From: Devosia sp. FKR38
Lineage (GTDB): Bacteria; Pseudomonadota; Alphaproteobacteria; Rhizobiales; Devosiaceae
Length of the DNA stretch: 64,000 nucleotides
Direction of reading: 5' to 3'
Assembly: GCF_005222805.1 (NCBI RefSeq)
Contig: NZ_STGC01000002.1
Coordinates: 819,836-883,835, forward strand
Shown: positions 45,866 through 54,025 of the stretch, in pieces
Position numbering within the stretch: position 1 is the first letter of the stretch
Layout of the letters: each line of letters opens with the position of its first letter
The notes under the pieces: model-generated
What the model saw: only the letters and a program-made list of their open reading frames with translations
The model's database searches: none
Told to the model about the DNA's origin: nothing
Program-made: the position numbers and the translations under genes

Positions 45866-46927
45866 ATGGAATATCGCTATCTGGGCCGGTCGGGCCTGAA
45901 GGTCTCGACCCTGACGATGGGCACCATGACCTTTGGTGGTTCCGAAAAGATCGGCGCGGCCGACCAGGCCGATGCGACGCGGCAGATCGATCTATGCCTG
46001 GATGCCGGCATCAACCTGCTCGACACCGCCAATGTCTATAATGCCGGGGTCTCCGAGGAGATGATCGGGGTGGCGCTGAGCGAGAATGGTCGCCGTCAGA
46101 AGGCGCTGGTCGCCACCAAGGTGCGCTTCCGCATGGGCGATGGGCCCAATGAGGTGGGCCTGTCGCGCCATCACATCATCGCCCAGGCCGAGGCGAGCCT
46201 GAAACGCCTCAAGACCGATGTCATCGACCTCTATCAGGTGCATGAATGGGATGGGCAGACGCCCATCGAGGAGACCATGGAAGCGCTCGATACGCTCGTG
46301 CGCCAGGGCAAGGTGCGCTACATCGGCTGCTCGAACTATTCGGGCTGGCATATCATGAAGGCGCTGGGCGCGGCCGAACGGCGCCAGGCCGAGCGCTTCA
46401 TCTCCCAGCAGATTCACTACACGCTCTATTCGCGCGAAGCCGAATATGAGCTGGTGCCGGTCAGTCAGGACCAGGGCCTGGGCATCCTGATCTGGTCGCC
46501 GCTGGCCGGGGGCCTCTTGTCAGGCAAATATCGCCGCGACGGCGGGCCGGAGAGCGGTCGCCATGTCGAGGGCTATCGCGAGCCGCCGGTGCCCGATCGT
46601 GAACGGCTCTATGACATTGTCGATGTCATCGTCGCCATCGGGCAGGAGCGGGGCGTCTCGGGTGCACAGGTGGCGCTGGCCTGGTCGCTGGGTCGGCCGG
46701 GCGTCACCTCGGTGATCATCGGCGGGCGCAGCGATGCGCAGTTCAAGGACAATCTGGCTGCCGCCGAATTGCGTCTCACCGCCGAGGAACGCCAGCGGCT
46801 CGATGCGGTCAGTCAGCCGCCGCTGCTCTACCCCTATTGGCACCAGACCTATACGGCCAATGATCGTCTCGGCGCCGCCGATGCCGATCTCCTAACCCCT
46901 TATGTGGAAGCGTTCAAACGTGGGTGA
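45866..46927 (+). CDS. Aldo/keto reductase
   Basis: A 353-residue NADP-dependent oxidoreductase of the aldo/keto reductase superfamily (TIM barrel). The catalytic tetrad appears as Asp and Tyr in LLDTANVYNAG, Lys in VATKVRF and His in YQVHEWDG. KVRYIGCSNYSGWHI and VIIGGRSDAQFKDNLAA are the cofactor-binding features. The ATG at 45866 (MEYRYLGRSG) lies 7 nt after AAAGGAGG; the earlier ATG at 45860 is too close. It overlaps the next gene and is probably in an operon with an FAH hydrolase and a helicase. Substrate unknown. Confidence 0.92.
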   Translation: MEYRYLGRSGLKVSTLTMGTMTFGGSEKIGAADQADATRQIDLCLDAGINLLDTANVYNAGVSEEMIGVALSENGRRQKALVATKVRFRMGDGPNEVGLSRHHIIAQAEASLKRLKTDVIDLYQVHEWDGQTPIEETMEALDTLVRQGKVRYIGCSNYSGWHIMKALGAAERRQAERFISQQIHYTLYSREAEYELVPVSQDQGLGILIWSPLAGGLLSGKYRRDGGPESGRHVEGYREPPVPDRERLYDIVDVIVAIGQERGVSGAQVALAWSLGRPGVTSVIIGGRSDAQFKDNLAAAELRLTAEERQRLDAVSQPPLLYPYWHQTYTANDRLGAADADLLTPYVEAFKRG

Positions 46928-47603
46928 TTTTCTGTTTGCGCCGTATAATCCGGTGACCGTGCCGATCGCCCGCGGCGGGCTGTTTGCCGTGCGCCGCGTC
47001 TATTGCGTGGGTCGCAATTATGCCGAGCACATCATCGAGATGGGCAATGACACGCGCGACCCGCCGTTCTTCTTTGCCAAGCCGGCCGATGCGGTGGTGG
47101 CGGGGGGCGCCGCCATTCCCTATCCGCCGCGCACCGACGATCTGCAGCATGAGATCGAGCTGGTGGTGGCCATTGGCGCCGAGGGCGCCGATATCGAGGT
47201 CGCCGATGCGCTCAACCATGTCTATGGCTATGCGGTGGGCCTGGATATGACGCGGCGCGATCTGCAGGCCCAGGCCAAAAAGGCCGGGCGCCCGTGGGAA
47301 ATGGCCAAGGGCTTTGATTTCTCCGCCCCCATCGGCACTATCGAGCCTGTCGCCAGCATCGGCCATCCGACCAGCGGCGCCATCACGCTCAAGGTCAATG
47401 GCGAAGTCCGCCAGTCGGGCGATCTCAGCGATCAGATCTGGAGCGTGGCCGAGGCGATTGCGCATCTCTCCGGCTTTGTCACGCTGCAGCCGGGTGATCT
47501 GATCATGACCGGGACGCCGGCCGGCGTCGGGCCAGTGGTGCGCGGCGATGTTCTTGAGGGCGCCATTGCCGGGGTCGGCAGCGTGCGCACCACCATTTCC
47601 TGA
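46920..47603 (+). CDS. Fumarylacetoacetate hydrolase-family protein
   Basis: About 227 residues; C-C bond hydrolase or oxaloacetate/acylpyruvate-type decarboxylase of the FAH superfamily. It has CVGRNYAEHI, the metal ligands in HEIELVVAIG (ExE) and the Asp of GLDMTRRDLQ, the Lys in WEMAKGFD, and GDLIMTGTPAGVGPV. A GTG start at 46920 is preferred (GGAAG 9 nt upstream); an ATG at 46902 would overlap the aldo/keto reductase by 26 bp. The stop overlaps the helicase start by one base (TGATG), showing coupling. Confidence 0.88.
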   Translation: MGDFLFAPYNPVTVPIARGGLFAVRRVYCVGRNYAEHIIEMGNDTRDPPFFFAKPADAVVAGGAAIPYPPRTDDLQHEIELVVAIGAEGADIEVADALNHVYGYAVGLDMTRRDLQAQAKKAGRPWEMAKGFDFSAPIGTIEPVASIGHPTSGAITLKVNGEVRQSGDLSDQIWSVAEAIAHLSGFVTLQPGDLIMTGTPAGVGPVVRGDVLEGAIAGVGSVRTTIS

Positions 47604-48691
47604 TGCCGGTCTGGTCGCCCCAGCAGGATGCCGCCCTCAAGGCGGTGTCCGATTGGCTCAAGGAGCCCAATGGCAAGCAGGTGTTCCGCCTGTTTGGCTG
47701 GGCCGGCACGGGCAAGTCGACGCTGGCGGTGCATCTGGCGCAGGATATCCGCAGCGTCAAATATGCCGCCTTCACTGGCAAGGCAGCGCTGGTGATGCGC
47801 AAGCGCGGCTGCAAGGGCGCGCAGACCATCCATAGCCTGATCTATTCGCTGGTCAGCGAAAAAGATGGCGAACCGCGCTTCGTGCTCGACCCCGAGAGCC
47901 CGGCGGCCGATGCCGATCTCATCGTCATCGACGAAGTCTCGATGGTCGATGAAGCGCTGGGCCGGGACCTGTTGAGCTTTGGCGTCAAGGTTCTGGTGCT
48001 GGGCGATCCCTTCCAGCTGCCGCCGGTGCAGGGCGCGGGCTTCTTCACCGCCGATGAGCCCGACATCATGCTCACCGAGATCCACCGCCAGGCGGCCGAC
48101 AATCCGATCATTCACCTGTCCATGCAGGTGCGCGAAGGCGGCTTTCTTGAGCGCGGCAGCTATGGCGAATCCATCGTGGTGGGGCGCGACAATGTCGACC
48201 GCAATGCGGTGCTGGAGGCCGATCAGGTTCTCGTGGGTCGCAACAAGACGCGGCTGCAGTACAATGACCGGCTGCGCGAGCTCAAGGGCCTGCCGTTCCA
48301 CGAGCCGGTCGAGGGCGACCGCATGGTCTGCCTGCGCAACAATCCGCGCAAGAAGCTGCTGAACGGGCAGATCTGGATCGTCACCGAAGCGACGCGGCGC
48401 ACCAATGGCAAGTGGAGCCTGCTGCTGGGGGCCGACGAGGGCAAGGGCGAGGCCAAGGTGCTCACCCACAAAGCCTTCTTTGCCGGCGAGGAAGACGCCA
48501 TGAGCTGGCCAGAGCGGCGCCAGTTCGACGAATTCACCTTTGGCTATTGCCTGACCGTGCACAAGGCGCAGGGCAGCCAATGGGACAATGTGTATCTCTT
48601 CGACGAGAGTTTCGTGTTCCGCGAGGAGCGGGCGCGCTGGCTCTATACCGGCATCACCCGCGCCGCCGAAAAGATCACAGTGGTGTCCTGA
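47603..48691 (+). CDS. RecD-like superfamily 1 ATP-dependent DNA helicase
   Basis: A 362-residue helicase resembling the ATPase core of RecD/Dda or TraA-like enzymes. Walker A GWAGTGKST is at about residues 32-40, motif Ia in FTGKAALVMRKRGC, Walker B VIDEVSMVDE near 108-117, a GDPFQLPPV motif III, and the C-terminal UvrD-like motif TVHKAQGSQWDNVYLF and YTGITRAAEKI. It lacks the RecD N-terminal domain and any nuclease or relaxase domain. Start overlaps the FAH-family stop by one base, an odd partner for a repair-type helicase. Role unknown; DNA repair or recombination is likely. Confidence 0.88.
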   Translation: MPVWSPQQDAALKAVSDWLKEPNGKQVFRLFGWAGTGKSTLAVHLAQDIRSVKYAAFTGKAALVMRKRGCKGAQTIHSLIYSLVSEKDGEPRFVLDPESPAADADLIVIDEVSMVDEALGRDLLSFGVKVLVLGDPFQLPPVQGAGFFTADEPDIMLTEIHRQAADNPIIHLSMQVREGGFLERGSYGESIVVGRDNVDRNAVLEADQVLVGRNKTRLQYNDRLRELKGLPFHEPVEGDRMVCLRNNPRKKLLNGQIWIVTEATRRTNGKWSLLLGADEGKGEAKVLTHKAFFAGEEDAMSWPERRQFDEFTFGYCLTVHKAQGSQWDNVYLFDESFVFREERARWLYTGITRAAEKITVVS

Positions 48692-48701
48692 GCCTCTGGG
48701 C

Positions 48702-49538
48702 TCAGTTGTTGGCGACGCTGATGGCGTCGGTGGTCCATTGCTGGTCGGTGCCCTGGTCGAGCGCCTGGCTCCAAACCTGCACCTGCTGCGGATTGACCGG
48801 GCCGAAGATGGTGGCAAAGGAGGTGTCGGCGGCGTCGCGCCCGACGCCGATGCGCACCAGACCATCGAGCGCGGCCATGCGGGTGGGGTCGAACAGATAC
48901 CAGCGGTCGCCCAGATAGGCCTCGAATACGGCGTGGAAATCCTGCGGCTCGAGCTGCCAAGCGTAGCAGCTGACGAAGCGGGCCGGGATGCCCAGGGCGC
49001 GGCAGAAGGTGATGCCCAGATGGGCAAAGTCACGGCAGACGCCGGCGCGCAGCGAGAAGGTGTCGGCGGCGGTCGTCGTGGTGTCGCTGGTGCCGAATTG
49101 ATAGTCGACTTCGCTGTTGATCCAGTTGCAGATTTCGACAACGCGGCCAAAGCCGGGGGCGATCTTGCCGAACTGGCGGGTGGCAAAGCGCGCCAGCTCG
49201 TCCGAGGGGCAGTAGCGCGAGGGATTGAGGAACGCCAGCGTATCGAGCGGCAGGATGGCGACGGGCACTTCGCCCACCACAGCGGGCGCCAGATGCAGCG
49301 GATCGAGCGCGATCTCGGCTTCATAGCGCAATTGCAGCGGGCCGGGCGGAGCGGTCAGGCGCAGATAGCGATTGCCACTTTCCTGCGCGGTCTTTTCGTC
49401 AAACATTAGCGACGGCGTGATGGTCAGTTTCTCGTTGACCAGGCGCTGTCGCCCGCCGTGCATGGCCTCGATATTGAAGATCAGGGTCGCGGTATCGAGG
49501 ACGTCATAGCTGATCTGGCAGCCAACGGACAAACGCAC
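48702..49538 (-). CDS. Transglutaminase-like cysteine peptidase-family protein
   Basis: About 278 residues. An N-terminal beta-rich domain (bacterial transglutaminase-like N-terminal region, SVGCQISYDV ... RYEAEIALDP) precedes a transglutaminase-core domain with catalytic Cys168 (RAGVCRDFAHL), His202 (QDFHAVFEAYL) and Asp217 (WYLFDPTR). The GTG start at 49538 has AAGGA at 7 nt; an ATG 39 nt upstream lacks one. Convergent with the helicase gene, 10 bp apart. No export signal. Family members hydrolyse or cross-link glutamine/amide bonds; specific substrate unknown. Confidence 0.87.
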   Translation of the reverse strand: MRLSVGCQISYDVLDTATLIFNIEAMHGGRQRLVNEKLTITPSLMFDEKTAQESGNRYLRLTAPPGPLQLRYEAEIALDPLHLAPAVVGEVPVAILPLDTLAFLNPSRYCPSDELARFATRQFGKIAPGFGRVVEICNWINSEVDYQFGTSDTTTTAADTFSLRAGVCRDFAHLGITFCRALGIPARFVSCYAWQLEPQDFHAVFEAYLGDRWYLFDPTRMAALDGLVRIGVGRDAADTSFATIFGPVNPQQVQVWSQALDQGTDQQWTTDAISVANN

Positions 49539-49806
49539 GGCACATCCTTGCTGTAGGGCCCGCCGTGCTGGGAACATGCCCGTGCGGAATGCAGTCTATG
49601 AGGGCATGCTAGCACGCTATTGACGACGAAAGCATGGCACGTTCGCGGGCAAGATCGGCGCGGCCGCCATGACCAAAAAACGCGGCGCGGGGCCGCTTTG
49701 CTGCCATAGACTTGGGCTAAAGCGCTTGCAGATCAGCGCCCTATACCCCATCTTGGCGCTAGAGATTGATTTCAGCACCAGGTACCCAACCCGCCACGGA
49801 GGCAAC

Positions 49807-52275
49807 ATGCACCACGACACTCCCTTGATCACAACGATCGTGGCAGGTCTGGTGCTGGCCTATATTTTCGGGATGATTGCCAATCGGCTGAAGATGCCGC
49901 CGCTGGTGGGCTATCTGTTTGCCGGCATCTTGGCTGGTCCCTATACGCCCGGTTTCGTGGCCGACCAGGCGCTGGGTGCCGAACTGGCCGAGCTGGGCGT
50001 GATCCTGCTGATGTTCGGGGTGGGCCTGCATTTCTCGCTCAAGGATCTGATGAGCGTGCGGGCGCTGGCCATTCCGGGCGCCCTGGCCCAGATTGCCTTT
50101 GCGACCCTTTTGGGTCTGGGCCTCGCCACGCTTCTGGGCTGGGATCTGGGTGCGGGCCTGCTGTTCGGCCTGGCGCTGTCGGTGGCGTCCACCGTTGTGC
50201 TGCTCAAGGCGCTGCAGGATCGCCGCCTGATCGAGACCGAACGCGGCCGCATCGCGGTGGGCTGGCTGATCGTGGAAGATCTGGCCATGGTGCTGGCGCT
50301 GGTGCTGATCCCGGCCATTGCAAGCCTGAATGGCGGCGACAATGCCGTGCATGACCCGTTCGTGTCCTTTGTCGAGCGCGTCATCGGCGCCGATGTCGGC
50401 ATCTGGGGCGTGCTGGGCCTGACCATGGTCAAGGTCGCGGCCTTTGTCGGCTTCATGCTGGTGGTGGGGCGCCGCGTCATTCCCTGGGCGCTGCATGGCA
50501 CCGCCCATACCGGCAGCCGCGAGCTGTTCCGCCTGGCCGTGCTGGCCATTGCCCTGGGCGTGGCGCTGGGCTCGGCCGTGCTGTTCGGCGTGTCGCTGGC
50601 GCTGGGCGCGTTCTTTGCCGGCATGATCCTGTCGGAGAGTGAATTGTCCCATCGCGCCGCGCAGGAAACCCTGCCGCTGCGCGACGCCTTTGCCGTGCTG
50701 TTCTTTGTGTCGGTGGGCATGCTGTTTGATCCCTCGATCATCGTCACCAATCCGCTGCCGGTTCTGGCGACGGTGTTCATCATCGTCATCGGCAAGTCCG
50801 TGGCGGCGCTGGCCATTGTGCTGCTGGCGCGGCGCCCGCTGGCAACAGCGCTGACCATTTCGGCCTCGCTGGCACAGATCGGCGAATTCTCGTTCATCCT
50901 GGCCAGCATGGGTGTGGCTCTGGCCATCCTGCCCAACGAAGGCAAGGATCTGATCCTGGCCGGCGCGCTGATCTCCATCGTGCTCAATCCGGTGGTGTTC
51001 TGGGGCATTGATCGCGCCAAGCCCTATCTGGAAGCCCGCGTGGCGCAGCGCCGTGCCACCCGTGCGGGCGGCGAGGTCGAGCGTGTTGATCCGCCGGTGA
51101 CATCAGAGGACGCGGCGGCTGCTGCCGTTGCCGCCGAGCCGCGCCAGGCGGTCACCGAGACCGCGGGCGAGAGCGATGATCGGCCCGAAGCCAGCATCCA
51201 GACCGGCCATACCGTGGTGGTCGGTTTTGGCCGCGTCGGGCGCGTGGTGGGCGAGGGCATCCATGCCGCCGGCGCGCCGCTGGTGGTGATCGAGGATACC
51301 GAGCATTCGGTGGCGTCGGCGCGTGCCACGGGCATCGAGGTGGTGTTCGGCAATGCCGCCGATGTCGAGGTGCTCAAGCTGGCCAATCTGCCGGCCGCCG
51401 CCTGCCTGCTGATCGCCATTCCCAATGGCTTTGAGGCCGGCACGGTGTGCGAAGTGGGCCGCAAGCTCAATCCGTCGATCCGCATCATTGCCCGCGCCCA
51501 TTCCGATGAAGAAGCCGAGCATCTGCGCCATCTGGGCGCCGATACGGTGATCATGGGCGAGCGCGAAATCGGCCTGGGCATGCTGGCCTGGCTGCGCGGC
51601 GAGCGCGGCGAGGCCCCGGCTGCCGTGGTGCCGCCCGTCGAGCCCAAGCTGCCGAGCGGGGAAAACCTGCTGGCCAAGGCGGCTGCCGGCGCGGCTGCGG
51701 TGGTCGAAACCAGCAAGACCGATGGTGCTGAGACTATCGTGGTGACCGATGCGGCGCCCAGCCAGACGCTGAGCGTCGCCGAGCAGGTGAGCGAGGAGAT
51801 CAGCGAGGGTGGCCCGGTTGCGCCGCCGGTGGCAGAGGACACGGTCGAAACCATCAAGAGCGATGGCGATGCCGTTGTGGTGGTCGCCGATGCGCCGCCG
51901 GCCGAGACGATCAGCGAAGCCGAACAGGTGGCTCAGGAAATCAGTGAAGGCGGGCCGGTTGTGCCGCCGATGGCCGAGGACACGGTCGAAACTCTCAAGA
52001 GCGATGGCGACGCCGTTGTGGTGGTCGCCGATGCGGCGCCGGCCGAAACGATCAGCGAAGCCGAACAGGTGGCTGAGGAAATCAGCGAAGGCGGGCCCGT
52101 GGTGCCACCGGTTGCTGAAGACACGGTCGAAACCATCAAGAGCGACGGCGACGCCGTTGTGGTGGTCAGCGATGCGCCGCCGGTCGAGACGATGACGGAA
52201 GCCGAGCAGGTGGCCGAGGAAATCAGTGAAGGCGGGCCTGTGGTGCCGCCGGTCGAACCGGAACCCAAGGCCTAG
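49807..52275 (+). CDS. CPA2-family (Kef-type) cation/proton antiporter with RCK domain and repetitive tail
   Basis: An 822-residue protein. Residues 1 to about 390 form a 12-13 helix CPA2 antiporter (FGMIANRLKMPPLVGYLFAG, ALSVASTVVLLKAL, SLAQIGEFSFILASMG). Residues about 468-600 form a TrkA-N/RCK nucleotide-binding domain (VVVGFGRVGRVVGEGI). The last 165 residues are an acidic tail made of 47-residue repeats from residue 658 onward. Related to YbaL/KefB, which export K+ for protons under stress. The ATG at 49807 has GGAGG upstream. The tail is not part of the normal family architecture. Confidence 0.9.
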   Translation: MHHDTPLITTIVAGLVLAYIFGMIANRLKMPPLVGYLFAGILAGPYTPGFVADQALGAELAELGVILLMFGVGLHFSLKDLMSVRALAIPGALAQIAFATLLGLGLATLLGWDLGAGLLFGLALSVASTVVLLKALQDRRLIETERGRIAVGWLIVEDLAMVLALVLIPAIASLNGGDNAVHDPFVSFVERVIGADVGIWGVLGLTMVKVAAFVGFMLVVGRRVIPWALHGTAHTGSRELFRLAVLAIALGVALGSAVLFGVSLALGAFFAGMILSESELSHRAAQETLPLRDAFAVLFFVSVGMLFDPSIIVTNPLPVLATVFIIVIGKSVAALAIVLLARRPLATALTISASLAQIGEFSFILASMGVALAILPNEGKDLILAGALISIVLNPVVFWGIDRAKPYLEARVAQRRATRAGGEVERVDPPVTSEDAAAAAVAAEPRQAVTETAGESDDRPEASIQTGHTVVVGFGRVGRVVGEGIHAAGAPLVVIEDTEHSVASARATGIEVVFGNAADVEVLKLANLPAAACLLIAIPNGFEAGTVCEVGRKLNPSIRIIARAHSDEEAEHLRHLGADTVIMGEREIGLGMLAWLRGERGEAPAAVVPPVEPKLPSGENLLAKAAAGAAAVVETSKTDGAETIVVTDAAPSQTLSVAEQVSEEISEGGPVAPPVAEDTVETIKSDGDAVVVVADAPPAETISEAEQVAQEISEGGPVVPPMAEDTVETLKSDGDAVVVVADAAPAETISEAEQVAEEISEGGPVVPPVAEDTVETIKSDGDAVVVVSDAPPVETMTEAEQVAEEISEGGPVVPPVEPEPKA
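51778..52254 (+). repeat. Tandem 141-bp coding repeats in the antiporter C-terminus
   Basis: Three full 141-bp (47-codon) units start at 51778, 51919 and 52060, followed by a 54-bp partial unit at 52201-52254. Each unit encodes AEQVxxEISEGGPVxPP, then xAEDTVETxKSDGDAVVVV, then xDAxPxETxxE. Units are nearly identical, so the array is young or kept similar by recombination. Confidence 0.9.
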
Positions 52276-52381
52276 CGGGGCGGGCATTCACTATGGTGCG
52301 GATTTTCCGTTTGTTGAGCCGCCCGGTCGCGTTAGCCTTGGGCCCTGCCTTGCCAGCTGACCAATGGAATAGCCTCGTCCC

Positions 52382-52810
52382 ATGATCTCGCAAAAAGCCA
52401 AATATGCCCTGCGTGCGCTGGTGTCGCTGGCCCGGGCGCCACGTGGCGAGACCATGATGATCGGCGAGATCTCCAAGGCGCAGGCGATCCCCAAGAAGTT
52501 CCTCGAGCAGATCCTGCTCGAGCTCAAGCGGGCGGGCTTTGTCGCCAGCCGGCGCGGCCGCTCGGGCGGCTATGAGCTGCTGCGGGCGCCTGAGGAGATC
52601 ATGTTCGGCGAAGTGCTGCGGCTGATCGACGGGCCCATCGCGCCGCTGCCGTGCCTATCCAAGATCGCCTATCGCAAATGCGAGGATTGCCGGGACGAGG
52701 GGAGCTGTGAAATCCGCCATGTGTTCGAGCGCGTGACGCTGGCCACCCGCGCGGTGCTCGATACCACCACGCTGGCCGATTCCCTGCGGCTCGAAGACCT
52801 GCCGGTCTAG
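52382..52810 (+). CDS. Rrf2-family transcriptional regulator
   Basis: A 142-residue winged-helix regulator (MISQKAKYALRALVSLA ... KKFLEQILLELKRAGFVASRRGRSGGYEL). It has four cysteines, Cys91, Cys100, Cys103 and Cys109, in the region where IscR/NsrR-type proteins bind an iron-sulfur cluster, so cluster or thiol sensing is likely. Monocistronic; 106 bp after the antiporter gene and convergent with purU. Targets unknown. Confidence 0.88.
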   Translation: MISQKAKYALRALVSLARAPRGETMMIGEISKAQAIPKKFLEQILLELKRAGFVASRRGRSGGYELLRAPEEIMFGEVLRLIDGPIAPLPCLSKIAYRKCEDCRDEGSCEIRHVFERVTLATRAVLDTTTLADSLRLEDLPV

Positions 52811-52819
52811 ACGCTCTGA

Positions 52820-52838
52820 TCTCTCGCCAAACGAGAGA
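52820..52838. terminator. Hairpin between convergent Rrf2 and purU genes
   Basis: TCTCTCG-CCAAA-CGAGAGA is a perfect 7-bp stem in the 36-bp gap between the two stop codons. No T-tract follows on either strand, so it is only a possible bidirectional transcription end or mRNA-stabilising structure. Confidence 0.4.
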
Positions 52839-52846
52839 GACCGACC

Positions 52847-53701
52847 TCAGCCAAATACCACGGTCTTGCGCCCGTTCAGCATCACCCGGTCTTCCAGGTG
52901 CAGCTTGACGGCGCGGGCCAGCACGCGGCTTTCGATGTCGCGGCCGGCGGCCACCAGGTCTTCGGCGCTCATGGCATGGGTGACGCGGGCGGTTTCCTGC
53001 TCGATGATCGGGCCTTCGTCCAGGTCCGGCGTCACATAATGGGCGGTGGCGCCGATGATCTTGACGCCGCGCTCATGGGCCTGGTGATAGGGCTTGGCGC
53101 CCTTAAAGCTGGGCAGGAAGGAATGGTGGATGTTGATCACCTGCCCGAACAGCCGCGTCGACAGCTCATTGGACAGCACCTGCATATAGCGCGCCAGCAC
53201 CACGAGGTCCGCGCCGACCTTCTGGATGATGTCGAGCACCTGCGCCTCCTGGGCGGCCTTGGTGTCCTTGCTGACCGGCAACAGGTAGAAGGGGATGCCA
53301 GCATCCTCGGCGATCTTTTGCGCATCGGGGTGATTGGAGATCACGGCGGCGACCTCGGCGTCGAGCCAGCCGACGCGGATCTGGTAGAGCAGGTGCAGCA
53401 GGGTGTGGTCGAACTTACTGACCAGGATGACGATGCGCTTGCGGCGGCTCTGATCGACCAGGCTCGTCTTCATCGAAAAGCGCTCGATGGGGGATTTCAG
53501 CGCGCGCTCGATGGCGTCGCGGCTGACGCCACTGGGCGCGGCAAAGGCCAGGCGCATGAAGAAGCGCCCGGTTTCGCGATCCCAGAACTGGTTGGATTCC
53601 GCAATATTGGCCTGAAGCGCCGCCAGCTCCGTGGTGACGGCCGCCACGATACCGGGACGGTCGGCGCAGGACAGGGTCAGGACGAAATTGGCCGAGGACA
53701 T
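52847..53701 (-). CDS. purU: Formyltetrahydrofolate deformylase
   Basis: A 284-residue enzyme hydrolysing 10-formyltetrahydrofolate to formate and tetrahydrofolate. The N-terminal ACT domain (NFVLTLSCADRPGIVAAVTTEL) precedes a formyltransferase-like catalytic domain with INIHHSFLPSFKGAKPYHQA, where the catalytic Asn/His lie, and the Asp in YVTPDLDEGPII. The ATG at 53701 (MSSANFVL) has GGAG upstream; the frame to 53881 is not supported. The pot operon terminator lies between it and the upstream genes, so it is probably transcribed on its own. Confidence 0.94.
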   Translation of the reverse strand: MSSANFVLTLSCADRPGIVAAVTTELAALQANIAESNQFWDRETGRFFMRLAFAAPSGVSRDAIERALKSPIERFSMKTSLVDQSRRKRIVILVSKFDHTLLHLLYQIRVGWLDAEVAAVISNHPDAQKIAEDAGIPFYLLPVSKDTKAAQEAQVLDIIQKVGADLVVLARYMQVLSNELSTRLFGQVINIHHSFLPSFKGAKPYHQAHERGVKIIGATAHYVTPDLDEGPIIEQETARVTHAMSAEDLVAAGRDIESRVLARAVKLHLEDRVMLNGRKTVVFG

Positions 53702-53781
53702 TGGGCGCACTCCAAGAATTGAGGGCAGCGGTATCAATGGCTTGGGGCCGGGGTCAAGTTCTGAAATTGCGGCCATGCAAA

Positions 53782-53807
53782 AAGGGCCGCCCGCAGGGGC
53801 GGCCCTT
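53782..53807 (-). terminator. Strong terminator after the pot operon and 23-codon ORF
   Basis: AAGGGCCGCCC and GGGCGGCCCTT form an 11-bp stem with a 4-nt loop; on the minus strand it is followed by TTTGCA. It sits 36 bp after the small ORF stop and before purU. Confidence 0.88.
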
Positions 53808-53843
53808 CCTGAGTTTCGGCCTCGAGGCCGGAGGAGGGGGGTG

Positions 53844-53915
53844 TCAGGCGAGCATCTCCCGCACAAACACCTTATACCCAAGACCTGCTTCGAGCGCCGT
53901 CATCTCATAGGACAT
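53844..53915 (-). CDS. Unrecognised 23-residue peptide with extreme ribosome binding site
   Basis: ATG at 53915 encodes MSYEMTALEAGLGYKVFVREMLA (given here in parts: MSYEMTALEAGL, GYKVFVREMLA), ending in TGA at 53844. The upstream AAGGAGGTGATCC (53929-53917) is complementary over 13 nt to the 3' end of 16S rRNA, with 7 nt between AGGAGG and the ATG. A strong terminator follows. It lies 110 bp after potI as a possible last cistron. An in-frame ATG at 53945 would give 33 residues, but the ribosome binding site favours 53915. Family not recognised; it does not match the PqqA pattern. Could also be a translated leader. Confidence 0.55.
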   Translation of the reverse strand: MSYEMTALEAGLGYKVFVREMLA

Positions 53916-54025
53916 TGGATCACCTCCTTCACGTTGGTTGAACATGACAGGAATGGTGCGCCGATTTTTCGCATCTGTCCAGAGGCCGTTTTGCGGCCAC
54001 TGGATCGACGGTTTCGGCTGCCCTG

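Noticed and set aside
51778..52254. CRISPR-like array
   Set aside because: The 141-bp units are contiguous, in frame and coding, without short repeats and unique spacers.
53844..53915. The 23-residue ORF being a PQQ precursor peptide (PqqA)
   Set aside because: It lacks the required Glu-x-x-x-Tyr spacing (Glu9 to Tyr14 here) and no pqqB-E genes are nearby.
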